Below are positions 1 to 13,122 of a stretch of 64,000 nt of DNA, in pieces. The notes under the pieces were generated by a model. That model saw nothing but the letters and a program-made list of their open reading frames with translations. It was not told the DNA's origin and ran no database searches. Position numbers and translations under genes: made by a program. The DNA lies in contig CM043964.1 in assembly GCA_014529385.2 (NCBI GenBank), positions 130,412,920-130,476,919 of the forward strand. Direction: 5' to 3'. Within the stretch, counting starts at the first letter, position 1, and the number at the start of each line of letters is the position of its first letter. This stretch comes from Adiantum capillus-veneris (lineage: Eukaryota; Streptophyta; Polypodiopsida; Polypodiales; Pteridaceae).

Positions 1-271
1 ATAATTAAGAGTATTAGGGTTCTAAAAATAACAAAAAGAATATTATGATACCACTCACTATTATGAGTTTTAGAAAAAAAAAAGAGTATTAGGTTTTTGG
101 AACCCCATAGTTTGGAACGAACTTAATTAACCTATGTTTTTTACTTTTTTGAATTAAGAAAATATATAAAAATTTATTTTATTTCTTAGTTGTAGGTTTT
201 ATAAGACTATAATTCTAGGTCTTTTTTTAGCATTGACGAAATGCAAGCTTCGTGGTGCTACCAACAACCAT

Positions 272-273
<2 letters not shown>

Positions 274-314
<41 letters not shown>

Positions 315-564
315 TAATTTGTACTGAGAAAATACTCATATACTAATGGCTTCATGAGACCTTGAGTGCAAGGACACCTAGCTGTACATTTGCTAGCGCG
401 GTGCCACCTCACGTTTGTGCAGGGCCTTATTGATCATCATCTTGCAAATTGTGTAATGCACACATAGATGATAGCAATAGCTTGAAGTGCATCAATTGTC
501 TATAGTAGCGACCTAAAGTGTTGGATGGTACCCATGTCGCCAAAACTTTACGTTTTTAGGTGTT

Positions 565-626
<62 letters not shown>

Positions 627-773
627 CTCAACGCGATTGCAAGCCTACAGACAAGGTTAATATCTTATGGTACACTTTGACCACATGTATCATGGCAATC
701 TCATGTCATGAGCCAAAAATGCTAGGTGGAAATTGAATCATAGCACTATCCTATGATCTTACAGTGGATTCAA

Positions 774-813
<40 letters not shown>
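274..813. repeat. Cluster of three (GA)n microsatellites
   Basis: Near-perfect GA dinucleotide runs lie at about 274-312, 566-624 and 779-813. The DNA between them shows no recognisable gene. Translations through these runs give only Arg-Glu or Leu-Ser dipeptide polymers, which are not credible proteins. Positions 48-85, further upstream, resemble the A-rich 3' end of the LINE relic at 11.1 kb, but the match is too short to call. Confidence 0.95.
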
Positions 814-816
<3 letters not shown>

Positions 817-2883
817 TGTTGAAAATGCCAATGCGCTATTTTTAGCACAAGATTCACCAAATCCTCCACCAAATTTGTACAATCAATAACATAGGGAATG
901 TGTGTTGGTGGCAAGCGGAGAGTGGTAGTGGCCTCTGACGTAGGTTGCGAGAGCAAAGGCTCCAACAAAATTCTTGCAAGTGCAACATTTTGGATGGAAG
1001 TGTTGTATTAACACAAAAATGAATGTACATAAAGCCCCAGCATAGTCAATACCTTGAGGATTCAACACATATGGAGCAATTTAAATCCTAACATTGAGCA
1101 CATTGTGCTTAGAGATTAAATATGGTGTGTTGAGCACATCATGAGACTATGTGGAGCACCCAACATCAATCGGACATGCCTCGTGACATTTTCACTTGTT
1201 TCAAAAGGGGCATGTTTCCCTTGAACTTCTTTCTTTAAGAATCCCAAACATAGCAAAATTTTCAGCCTAGAATTCTCTTGTCCACAAAAGACGACTTTGA
1301 GCAGAGAGCAGTTCTTCCTATTCTAGTTTGACTCTTAAAGCCACTAATTTAGGGGAAGGAGGACTTTGACTATTATCAATTTAGAAAATTTCCTTTTTGG
1401 GTTTCTTTGACAACTTTATCCCAAGAAGTAGTAGCAAACTTTTGATACAATGAAAGTAGAATTGAAAAGATCCTTGACTTTTTCTTTGACTGATTGAAGG
1501 TCAAATAAAGACATGCAAATGAGAGGAACCCGACTTTCTTATAACTTCAACTCTTGAAATTCAAAGATGACAAGAAGGCGATCAGAGACTTGGAGGGAGT
1601 TATGCACCTTGTAGTATACCGCATATTGCTCTTTTCAACTCAATAGAAGCATAGATTTTGTCAAGTTTGGCTGATCTATAACATGATTTCATTTGGCCAT
1701 TTGTCCAATGAAACCATTGCCTTTTGAAATTTCTAGCAAATTGGCACCATCCTAGAGAATATCCTAGTTTTCCCTATCTTTATCAAAGAGCATTCTTCCA
1801 AGATGTTTCCATCTATTAGTTATAGTCAAAACCTTGTTGAAACCACCAACTAAGACAACAAGACCATTTATATTCTTCAAAGATTTCCAAAGACAAGTTC
1901 TTTGAGGAGCATAAATAGAATAACACTACACTAGAGCTTATGACATTGCTATGAGGCTCTAACTGCAAGTTGGAAATCAATAGCAATATGGTAAGCATAG
2001 CTATGAGCAGATTGGAGATAGGAATGAATCTCATTATTCTTATCTAACAAGGCATCAAAACAAGCGTAATGGCCTTACCAAACATTGCTTTAGTGCATGA
2101 GAAGAGATTTGTTCTTCAAAAAGAAGGTGTAGACTGAGGGAAAATCGAGAGGTGAAGGTGAGATTCATTGAGCAAAGGAGAGCACCAATTTGAAGATGTT
2201 TTATAATTATCAATATCAAAATCTAAGGCTGGACAATTAATTTTATCTCTCTAGTCCAGAGAGAGAAAGTCCATACATTTGACCTCAAATGGGCTATCGA
2301 GTAAGCGCAATGGAAAGACTAAGGCTAAAGAATCAAAAGAGTCTTAGAACATTCACCAACTACTAAGATTTGGTCTCGGTGTTGAACAGATATTTTGGGA
2401 ACAAAATAACTTAAACTCACCCAGAGACATCATTTTTTTTGTTTGAGAAGCCTCTATGGAATGGGGGAATGGAAATAGGATTCAAAAACTCAATTAATAT
2501 CCAATATGATGTGAAAATTATTTAAGGAACTTGGCAACAGCTTTTGGGATCAAAATGGGTTTAAAATTACTTTCGAACCTTGATTTCAATGTTTCGAGAG
2601 AAATAGTAAAAATGTATAGGAAAGCAAGCATATGAAATAGAAGTGCATAGGTTGAATATGATCTAAAGATCATTCTAAATAGCCCAACAGGGGATGCTGA
2701 CCCATAAAGTAGGGAAAGAACCAAAAAGCAGGGGCTCTCACTTGCAAGCAAGGTATCTTGTAGTTTTAGTAAATACCACAACTTTCTAACTGATTTGGCC
2801 ACAATCTCTCTACCTAAGTGTGTGTGATTGTGTGTGTAGAGAATGTTTAGGCTCTTTGGGCATGATTTTTAATCATTGTGAAT

Positions 2884-2886
<3 letters not shown>
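814..2886. other. Gene-free interval
   Basis: No open frame above 100 codons, no recognisable domain and no LTR, terminal inverted repeat or RNA gene was seen in this AT-rich stretch. Short frames exist on both strands but have no family signature. Confidence 0.6.
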
Positions 2887-2933
<47 letters not shown>

Positions 2934-2942
2934 CTCTCTCTC
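2887..2942. repeat. (CT)n microsatellite abutting a LINE tail
   Basis: CT run of about 56 bp with a single G interruption. It ends exactly where the LINE 3' fragment begins, so it marks the 5'-truncation junction of that insertion. Confidence 0.95.
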
Positions 2943-3254
2943 TTTTGAGTCAAATCGATTGTGCACATTATGCTCACTACAAGTTCGAGAGTCTGAGTAC
3001 CACACACTACTAGAGTGCTCAGCTTTTGATCACATGCGAACTTGCTTCTCTCACATTTTCAGCCATAACTTAAACCTACACACTTTCCTCTCCCAGCCAA
3101 AGTGTGGGCTCTCCATTGCGACTCTCATCACTACAATTTTGGAGCATCGAGAGTCACTCATCAGCCATACACATACTACATCACATGTAACTTTGGTCCC
3201 ATAGGTCATATTTGACCTCCGAGGACGATAATAAAATCTATCTATCTATCTCTC
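2943..3254 (+). mobile_element. 5'-truncated LINE 3' end with zinc-binding tail
   Basis: The translation from about 2943 to 3204 contains C-x2-C-x9-H-x4-C (CTLC...EYHTLLEC), followed by a helical stretch ending ILEHRES and a stop at 3202-3204. This is the layout of the zinc-binding region at the C terminus of non-LTR reverse transcriptases. The 3' untranslated part ends in AATAAAATCTATCTATCTATC, a microsatellite-type LINE tail. About 134 bp (3113 to about 3247) are identical to the minus-strand copy at 34507-34640, so the family was active recently. The reverse transcriptase core is missing, so this is a dead, 5'-truncated copy. The family is not identified further. Confidence 0.7.
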
Positions 3255-4579
<1,325 letters not shown>

Positions 4580-4819
4580 CTGTGTGACAGTGTGAGTATA
4601 TGGGAGAAGCAAATTTCTACCTCCAGCATGAGTGGCTAAAGCTATTTGGTAGTGCATGTACTGTGAGCGAGTCGAATCTCACTTACTGAGCCCGTGTACG
4701 CACTTGAGGCTTTGTGTGTGTGTGTGAGTGTGTGTGTTAGCTCCTGCTTCACCTGTACGACGATCTCGCATGCAGAAACCTCCCAAAAGTTATTGTGTGT
4801 TGCATTGCGTCTCTTGAGT

Positions 4820-4980
4820 CAGAAGCTTGCAATGCCATCCTTGCATCCTCAATGAGTAGCCTCTAATGCCATCCTCATGTCTTGGCTTCATAGCATCTTG
4901 TGAATTGGAAGCCTGCAATGACGTCCTTGCATCCTAAATCAGTAGCTCACAACGCAGTCCTTATGTCTTGGCTCATAATA
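4820..4980. repeat. Degenerate tandem duplication, period about 87 bp
   Basis: The segment starting at 4822 (GAAGCTTGCAATGCCATCC) recurs at 4909 (GAAGCCTGCAATGACGTCC). Both copies continue through CTTGCATCCT, AGTAGC and ATGTCTTGGCT. The copies have diverged and show no coding signal. Confidence 0.7.
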
Positions 4981-5008
4981 CAGCTCCAACCACCCGCCCC
5001 ATGCGTGG

Positions 5009-5011
<3 letters not shown>

Positions 5012-5039
<28 letters not shown>

Positions 5040-5041
5040 AG

Positions 5042-5076
<35 letters not shown>

Positions 5077-5086
5077 AAGAGAGAGA
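5012..5086. repeat. Compound (GT)n(GA)n microsatellite
   Basis: GT run at about 5012-5040 followed by a GA run to about 5086 with a small interruption. Same architecture as the tract at 4480-4574. Confidence 0.95.
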
Positions 5087-5326
5087 TCTACTACCAGTAG
5101 ATGCACTCACAGACAAAGCAAAGAAAGAGAGGCTGAGGTGCACTATTCGAGTGCAGAGAGGAGTATCCAGGCCACTACCAAAACTGCGAATGAGTTGTGT
5201 AGCTATAAGAACCACAAAACTCGCCATGGGAATGGCCAAGTACTTCGTGTTTGGCCCCATTTCTTAAGCCCTCTACAAGCCCTACCACATCGAAAGGCTT
5301 TTTTGTGCTGCATTTTTTAGCAAAAT

Positions 5327-5780
5327 TTGAGTGACATTAAGGCTTGCACATTCCTCCTTTTGACAAACAAGCCAGTTTTATCATGTGTATCTGTGAAGCT
5401 GAAGCCTCATGACATCAAACCTTGCTTGGATTCTAAGCTGTTTAACATAGCAAATGACTCAGTTACTTTTGAGGAGCATGGTGAGGCCAACTCTATGCTA
5501 TATAGAGAGTGTGTGCAAGGACCAAATATGAGCAAGAGAGGATGCAGTGGAAGGACACAAGTGTGTGGCTTTCTCTTACTGAGAAGAAAGATGATGATGA
5601 TGAGAATGATGAAGAGGACACCCACGATGATGTTGCAAATGAGGAGGGCGTAGGTGATGATGGAGGAATTGGAGGGCCATGTTGGTGGTGGAGGCGAGGA
5701 TGATGACGATGAAAATGGAAAATGGGATGATGAAGAAGATGAGAAGGATACAATGGAAGGAGACGACGATGATGATGAAT
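5327..5780 (+). pseudogene. Possible coding relic ending in an Asp/Glu-rich tail
   Basis: From about 5580 to 5780 the plus strand is GAT/GAA-rich and encodes acidic runs (for example KKDDDDENDEEDTHDD), but the best acidic reading changes frame near 5690 and then ends at a TAA at 5778-5780 after GDDDDDE. Acidic C-terminal tails of this kind occur in histone chaperones and nucleolar proteins, so it may be the broken 3' end of such a gene. The upstream frame starting at 5327 has no family signature. A purine-rich low-complexity tract is an equally good explanation. Confidence 0.3.
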
Positions 5781-5884
5781 AAACACCAAAGCGTGATCAA
5801 AAGAAGAGAAAATGAATATGTACAAGAGACCTCAATAATCTATTTTGACTTCATAGGATTAGTCCCAGCATTGTAGAGAGAATT

Positions 5885-6226
5885 GTGAGAGACCTAAAAA
5901 CTCCATAGAAACTTGGGATAACCAATCTGCCACACTTGGGTGATGGAAAGGTTATCCCGAATCCCTCTTCTTATTCTCTCTCTCTCTCTCTCACACACAC
6001 ACCCACCCACAAGCACGGAAATTTTAATGTTCGTAGGAATAATCCCAAGAGACCTCAAAAGATCTATCCGACAAATCCTGAGCATAGGGCTTGAGTACTC
6101 GAAAGGGGACTGGGATTAACAATCTACCACACTTGGGTGATAGAAACGATATTCGGATTTTGTGAGAGGGCGGTGAAGAGATCTCTGAACGTCGCAGGAA
6201 CAAGTGCATCAAAGCTCAACTCACTT

Positions 6227-6301
<75 letters not shown>

Positions 6302-6663
6302 GGGGGGTTAAAAGACATAAGATATTCTATCGACAAACATTAATCCCTAGAGACCTCAAAGATCCATCCAAGAAATCTTGACTCAAGACCCGTTGTACTA
6401 GAGAGACCTCAAAGATCTACATGACAAACCTTGAACCCAAGATCTAACACCCTAGAGACCTCAAGCATCGACCCCAAAATTCTTGAACTCAAGACGTGTT
6501 ACTAGAGAGAAGAAGGGAAATCATAACATCATAGGAACAATCTCAAGGGACCGAGCCTTAAACCCAAGATCTAATACTCAATAGGAATAGGGATAACCAA
6601 TCTACCGCACTCGGGTTGCAGAATGATTGTTCAAGATTCCTCTTCTTATTCACACATATATAC

Positions 6664-6746
<83 letters not shown>

Positions 6747-6860
6747 GAGAACTTTTAATTGCATTTGAACAGTCCCAAGAGACCTTATATACTTGGATTT
6801 GACGAGTCTTGAACTTTTGACTTATTAGAAGAGACCTCAAAATTTTATCCCACAAGACTT
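5885..6860. repeat. Degenerate minisatellite-like region interleaved with microsatellites
   Basis: Two short modules recur irregularly. One is GGGATAACCAATCTACCACA followed by CTTGGGTGATAGAA, seen near 5911, 6113 and 6588. The other is AGAGACCTCAAAGATCTA, seen near 6047, 6351, 6401, 6454 and 6831. Between them lie (CT)n(CA)n at 5975-6002, (GA)n at 6230-6297 and (TG)n(GA)n at 6665-6738. No gene is visible. The pattern looks like repeated duplication of a unit of about 200-480 bp that carried a microsatellite. Confidence 0.65.
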
Positions 6861-6891
6861 GAATTCAAAACTTGGAGAGAGAGAAGCTTGC

Positions 6892-6894
<3 letters not shown>

Positions 6895-6948
<54 letters not shown>

Positions 6949-7168
6949 TGGTCTGCTTGCTAGATATGCATGCACCAAAATAAGCAAACAGAGCTTTATG
7001 GCCCTTTGGAAGGAGGTATTTGCATACTAATGTGGTCATATGGCAAGCCTAAAGAGTAACACATGCATATATATAGTCTCGAAATTTGATAGATATATGG
7101 AGCTGCACAGAGAGAGAGAGAGAGAGAGGAGGAGAGGAGAGGAGGAGGAGAAGAAGAAGAAGAAGAGG
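6895..7168. repeat. (GA)n and (GGA)n/(GAA)n tracts
   Basis: GA run at 6895-6945 and a mixed GA, GGA, GAA purine tract at 7109-7168. The intervening 160 bp have no recognisable feature. Confidence 0.9.
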
Positions 7169-8160
7169 AAAGGTCCATATGGTATACATCATAGGTGGGT
7201 CCACCTTTTTAGTTGAGTTAGTGTTATTATCATTGATTAAAGTGAAAAAGTTCATTAATGAATAAGAAACACACTATATACATTAACGATATATCCATTG
7301 CATAATTGGTCTTAACCGTATACTGGGTCTATGTTCCTTTGGAGAACACAAAAAAATCATTGTTTTTTTTTTCCTTTGAAGGGGAGGAGTATTATGAGAA
7401 GAGAGGACATGTTCTTTTTTTTGGCCCCGTAGCAACGCCCAGGTCACATACTAGTTGAAATGAATTGTGTAAATCTAATGATGGACATGTTTTGAGTTTT
7501 GAAACATCAAATGAACTCTCCTATATCTCCTATATCAAGGAAAAGATTTTGGGTTGCCCAATGCCTTTGGAAGCATGAAGCATTGAGAGCTTTACATGTT
7601 AAATGATAAAGCCTCAGAGGCTCCACAAATCCCAAGAGTCACCTTTTTATTTTGAAATTTGAGAAGTTCTTTTACCCACCTTTTCATTTTGAGAATTTGG
7701 TTCACCCCTTGAAACTTGAGGGAGTAAGTGCCCACGATTTTGGAAACTAAGTTGATTAGTGGGAATCTCACAGAATTCCTTGAGTGCCAAGGACGAAAAG
7801 ATAAGTGAGATGGCACGAGATTGGCAGTGGATTTTCTTTTGAACTAGGTGTCTCGTTCGAGATGGCCACGTGGAAAGACAAGGTGCGAGGGGGTAGGGGA
7901 ATAAGGCAATGCCATATTTTTTTGGCGCACAGAACCCAGGGCAAAGCAAGGGTACTGGGACGGCTATAGGCGGTGCACAGACATGGCAAGAGCAGTGGGC
8001 GGTGCAAGGGAGCAGGGCCCGCAGGTGGGGTGTGTCGGACCTCGTCTTGATGCAGAACGGGATAGCAAACGGAGGGGAAAGAGATGGCATAAGGCGATCA
8101 AAAGAGTGCAGTTGTAAAAGGGAAGCGTACAGCTCGTGTGCAGGACCCAATAGCGACGCA

Positions 8161-8163
<3 letters not shown>
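7169..8163. other. Gene-free interval, partly GC-rich
   Basis: No domain recognised. The segment about 7800-8650 is more GC-rich than its surroundings. The long minus-strand frame through it (7647-8372) is held open only by the microsatellite and has no family signature. Confidence 0.5.

Positions 8164-8243
<80 letters not shown>
8164..8243. repeat. Long (CT)n microsatellite
   Basis: Uninterrupted CT run of about 80 bp, the longest perfect run outside the retrotransposon LTRs. Confidence 0.97.
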
Positions 8244-8246
<3 letters not shown>

Positions 8247-8859
8247 TCGAGACGAGGAGTAGGACGATCGGTTGGTCGGGGCCATGTGCACCAAAGGTGG
8301 TGTGGCCAGCTGAGTGCAAAAGGAAAGAGGGATGGACATGGGTAGGGCGTAAACGTCTTTAAGGTGGAGCACTCATGACACACTGCAGGAGAGCGGCAAG
8401 GTGATCAAGAGCAGGTCGATGTCGAAGAGGATCAACAGGAGGAGGAAGGATGGCATTGGGCGAAGGTCGGGAAAGGGGCCGTCAAAAGCTGCACATGGAG
8501 GAGGAGGGAGGGGATGCAAAGACAGCTGAATGAGTACCTCTACGCGCAGGGGAGCAGTTAAGCATGAGCGAGAGAGGAGTTGTGCAGAAGAGGGATAAGT
8601 AGGTCAATACACACGAGAGAAAGGGCCGTGGGAAGGGTTGCGTAGGGTCGCACGTGATGGTGGAGTTCTCTTTTTTTCCTGTTTTTGTTTTGAACTAGAG
8701 ATTCCTTTGAAATCCTAGTAGCTAATTAATGGGTTTAGTGAAGTGGACCCAAGTAGTATGATTTAGGGATTTATCATTTTTGTTAGTTAAAACTTTATGG
8801 AAGGAATTTATCATTTACGCTTTAACTTTTAAAGATTTTTTATTTTTATTTTTAGAGAT

Positions 8860-9300
8860 TTTAAAGCTAAGTTTAGAACTTAAAGATGTAGAACTTTTAA
8901 AGTAAGGTCTCCTATGATTCAATGAGGACCTAGAGTTTTTTTTTTATTAAAAGGTAAAACTTTAAATTAAAGAAAGTGAAAATGTTACATGGATCCACAA
9001 GTAGGGGGAGAGTCACTTCGAGACGCTAGAGTTTTATGATTTAGAAATTTAAAGCTTTTAAAGTGGGATTTACATCTTAGGGATCTACAGTTTTAAATTT
9101 GTAAAAAGGGCTCTGGAGCTTAAAAATGTAGAATTTTTAAAGTGGAGTGTAGAGCATAGGGATCTAAAGCTTAGGGTGTAGAGCTTAAGGGTGCTTTTTT
9201 AATTCAATTTTATGTGCTTATGTTTTTTTTTTTAAAGCTTAAAGATGTAGTGATTTTAAAGTGGGATCTAGCCTCAGATCAAGGCTTAAAATTGACGCCT
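8860..9300. repeat. AT-rich degenerate tandem repeat
   Basis: A module close to CTTAAAGATGTAGAATTTTT followed by AAAGTGGGATCTA recurs near 8879, 9055, 9119 and 9236 with substitutions and length changes. No coding potential. Confidence 0.6.
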
Positions 9301-9992
9301 ATTTTTTTTGTCAAAAGCTATTTTGCCTATCAAAACAATCTCAAAATTGCCTGTCATTTTTTATATTTATATCTTTAAGTTAATGTTATATATGGAAAAT
9401 TATATAAGTTGATTGCATTACATAAAGCATATGAAAAGGGGCTTGAAAAATTGTATGTCAAAAAGAAATTTTTATCATGCATGGCAGGCCTTGTGATTTT
9501 ATCACTTGTTTTTATCTAAAATGTTTACATCAATTAGTTATCATGATTAATCAAGGCAACTATTACAAGAATTATTATTTGAAAGTTATTATTTAGCTAG
9601 AAGGCCATGGTGTCACACCATCTTTTTTCCCTCTCGATGCACATACCACTCTAGGGTACATAACAAGTGAGGACTTGGTCGTACCCTCAACACTTCATAT
9701 CAACAACCTATACCGATAAACAGAAAAGCCATTCATTCTCAAGTGAATGTGTATTGTTGGAAATAACATTATTTCCTTTTAGTACAAATATGCAAAAAAT
9801 ATTCAACTCTAAATATATCTTACCACATTGTGTGCGCCGTCTTTTTTGAAAATGATGTGGGCAACCCCAAAGATGTTAAGATGGGTTTTTTTATTGCTTT
9901 TGCAAGTGAGGTGGGGTTTCCATAATGGAGAAGGAAGCTCTTGCTCGTGTAGTCCACAATGGTGGATGGGGATTGTGTAGTAGAGATGGCAT

Positions 9993-10027
<35 letters not shown>

Positions 10028-10314
10028 ACGTGAAGGTCCTATGCTTGAGTTGAGGGTGTGTCTCTCCTCAAGAGGACCATGAACATGAGTGGGGACCTCT
10101 ACATTTTCACCCCTTTTCTTGTTTTTTTTTGTCATGGGAACTACGTGAATTCAAGCTTGCTTCTACACATGCGTATACCATTACACTTTGTGAGCAATAG
10201 TTCTTTATTTTACTTGTGAATGGAAAAGTATTTCCCATGTTTTAAATGGTTTTTTTTTCTCTTGAATCTTATGTGGTTTTCCATAAGGCTTCATTTGAGT
10301 GAGCTTTGATGAGT
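9301..10314. other. Gene-free interval with a (TG)n tract
   Basis: AT-rich DNA with a (TG)n microsatellite at about 9996-10024. The minus-strand frame across it (9809-10135) contains a Thr-His polymer from that tract and has no family signature. Confidence 0.55.
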
Positions 10315-10419
10315 TTATGTAGATATTTGGGAGTAGCTATGGTTGGAGCATTCACTAGCCGCAATCTTTGACATGATATTTTTCTCGTTCGTGCAAAAAA
10401 AGAATTGGACTAGCCCCCT

Positions 10420-11185
10420 TAACAAGGTATGGAAAAAGCAATGGCCGGAGGAAAGGTAGGAGCATGTAATGAAGAACATATGGAACCCAAAGGTTCCGCA
10501 ATACATGAAGGTTTTCTTATGGAAGGTTATTTGTGGAGCTCTATTGACGGGGTGAAGATTTAGGAGAGAGGGATTGGGTCAAATCGATGCTTGGGGTGCA
10601 GGTTAGATAGTGAAGATCTGGCCCACCTATTCATGAATTGTCCAGCTATCAAAGGCCTCGCAGGGAAAGTATGCAAGTGGGTCGAGAGAACATGGAAAAT
10701 TAGTTTTTTCAAGACTAACCTATGTCTTGGAGGTAAAAACTCAGGTAGTCTTGCACTCCTAGCACTCAGATCGTCAGATACTTCTTCTTTCATAAGATAT
10801 GGCAAACAAGGAACCGCCGTGTCTTTGAAGGAGGTTTTGAGGTGGCAAGCTTCGCATAAATTATACAAGAAAGCAAAGTGATAATATGGGCACTCGGGCA
10901 CAAGCATCACTCGGGGGATTGGTGTAGGACTACTTGTGCCTTGTTGTCAGCAGATGAAATGCCTAGGATGGGGGCAAATCTTGGCCATAATTAAATGCCT
11001 AGGATGGAGGCGGGTTGGTAGGGGTGGCTGCTCTGATAGCCGATGTAATTATGATCTCTGGATGTTGTCATGGCTTCACATGAGCATGACAAAACTTTGT
11101 AATTTTTTGGGCTGCTCAATATAATTCACTCACAATTGTGAGTTTTGCTAAAAACAAAAAAAATTAAAAAATAAAAATAAAAATA
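10420..11185 (+). mobile_element. Decayed LINE 3' end with zf-RVT-like domain and A-rich tail
   Basis: In frame from about 10480 the sequence reads WNPKVPQYMKVFLWKVI, a stop, then after a 1-nt frame change CLGCRLDSEDLAHLFMNC. This matches the zinc-binding region at the C terminus of plant LINE reverse transcriptases (W-x-x-K-V-x-x-F-x-W, then C-x2-C...HLF-x2-C). It ends near 10880. A 3' untranslated-like stretch follows, ending in an A-rich tail at 11135-11185. Stops and the frameshift show it is dead. The reverse transcriptase core is absent, so it is 5'-truncated or too decayed to see. Confidence 0.7.
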
Positions 11186-12391
11186 GGTGGGTCATGTCTT
11201 TGTGTGGCACATGGAGACCCACACATAGACCATTTCTCACACCCATATTTAGAGCCTTAAGTGTAGTCCATAAATCATTGTGGAGAACTTAGCAATATGA
11301 GAAAACTCGTTTTCGACATTTGTGGTTTTTTTTTTTTTTTGGGGGGGGGGGGGATTATCTAGTCCGGGGGATTCACCATGGAAAACTTGCCGCACCACGT
11401 AAGTGCAAGGGAGGGGGTTTTTTTTACAAGTTACATAAGCGTATAAGTTAGGGGACAGACCCCCAATGATTTATCTCCCAAGCTGAAAGATAAGGGAGGG
11501 AGTATCATATTTATTGGGGGGGACCTGGGTTGAATGCTTGTAATGATTGGTCACCGATGTGCACTAGAACTCGGATGAATTTAGAAAAAGTTTTTATCAG
11601 GTCACACATCTAGTTTTGCATCAAGCCGATCATAGATAAGGGTTGATTTGGAGTAGGTCAAGGGTTTATTTACACCAGCTTTGGATGGGTCAGAATTGGA
11701 GAGTAGCGAGAGTGCAGGCTGATTGGACACATAGTTTGAAAGTCAAACTAAGACATATTGAGGGTACATCTAGTTATCAATAGAAGTGGTTCCTTAGTAC
11801 ATTACCAGTCACTATGCTATAACTCTTTGACTATTTTTACTCCATTAGATCATGTGAGACCTAAATTTAATATGTAAAATAGGACTATGATAGTTTTCTT
11901 CATTGATTGTCGTATAAGCGTATAAAGGAGGGTCATATTCTGTAATATGGGTCGTATATAGGGGTTTTATTAAAGTTGTCCACTCGCAGGTGGCATTCCA
12001 TTTTGTATATAGAGTGAATCTCCCGGGTCATCTAGCTATTATAAAGAGTGCACATTTGCTATAATTCTTACAAGGAATGTCTACAATGTTACTTAAGTTG
12101 AATAGCTCAACAACACTATTGAAATTTTCCAATTCTAACTCTTTGAGAGCTTTTCCAAGTCCTTTTCACCGATGCTTTCTTGTTTCCACCCTATGAAAGT
12201 ATCCTACAAGGAGAATGAGCTTATCCATGCTGGAGATGAGAGAACACTGATTTGGAATCTGTTCTACATAAAACCTCCTACATAACAAGAAATGAAAGTG
12301 AAATGGCTAGGAGGTGAGAACACCATCCTGCATTGAGCTCAAAATCTACAAAAAAGGGTTCTAAGTGAAGATTTTACCCCTAGAGTTGCCG
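11186..12391. other. Gene-free interval
   Basis: No gene recognised. A T-run followed immediately by a run of about 13 G lies at roughly 11327-11354. Confidence 0.55.

Positions 12392-12431
<40 letters not shown>
12392..12431. repeat. Poly-C homopolymer of 40 bases
   Basis: Forty consecutive C residues. On the minus strand it is a G40 tract able to form quadruplexes. The true length is doubtful because such runs are poorly resolved by sequencing. The frame across it is a polyproline artefact. Confidence 0.9.
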
Positions 12432-12433
<2 letters not shown>

Positions 12434-12607
12434 TCTTCCTTTAAACTAAAGAATGAACATCATGGAGTAATACTTTTTAGTATTGCTTCTAACCCACTAG
12501 CAAAATATTTTAGTTCTTGTAGGTCTACAAAGTTAATTGGGTTGACTTTAAACGACTCTTTGATTAAAAGACACCCTTTTTGGGTCAATAAGGCAATTCC
12601 TTAGATT

Positions 12608-13028
12608 TGTTGGGGATAGCCTTTAGCTTCCACTCATAGTGATAAGAATCCCTAAAAGCCAAGCATGTGCCATTATGTGCATACTTACACTTCCCCATGG
12701 AGCCATATAGCCTCACACACATGCTACTCATTCCATAAACACATACTACACACTTGATAGTCACATTCTACTTGTGTTAGCTCACATGACTCTTGCCATT
12801 ACCATATGTGGTGCATATCTATCCACACATTAATTTCATTCCTCCATCTTGAGCCTACATAAGGCCACAATGCAAAGCTTGTATTTCCTTCTCTCAATTT
12901 TCTAATCAACCAAGCAAGTTTCCATTTCATTTTATGGAGTACACTCTATTTAATTTAGCTACTCTCTATTGCTATGGTGCCCACAGAACCATGAATGTCG
13001 CAATGGTTTATCCACCATAGCTCGCACA
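12608..13028 (+). repeat. 5' LTR of the old copia-type element
   Basis: Begins TGTTGGGGATAGC and ends near CGCACA. Aligns over its whole length with 14566-14987, sharing for example CATATGTGGTGCATATCTAT and CTACTCTCTATTGCTATGGT. Confidence 0.75.
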
Positions 13029-13030
13029 TG

Positions 13031-13042
13031 TGGTATCAGAGC
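13031..13042 (+). other. Primer binding site (initiator tRNA-Met type)
   Basis: TGGTATCAGAGC, complementary to the 3' end of plant initiator tRNA-Met, directly downstream of the 5' LTR. Confidence 0.85.
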
Positions 13043-13086
13043 TAACTTCTTAATTACATCGGCTAGATCCCTATCCTAGACCTAAT

Positions 13087-13122
<36 letters not shown>

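Noticed and set aside
7647-8383. Overlapping 241-codon and 139-codon minus-strand frames
   Set aside because: Both contain long Arg-Glu polymers from the (CT)n tract and no family signature, and they overlap in different frames.
12365-12604. Frame with a polyproline run
   Set aside because: Artefact of the C40 homopolymer.
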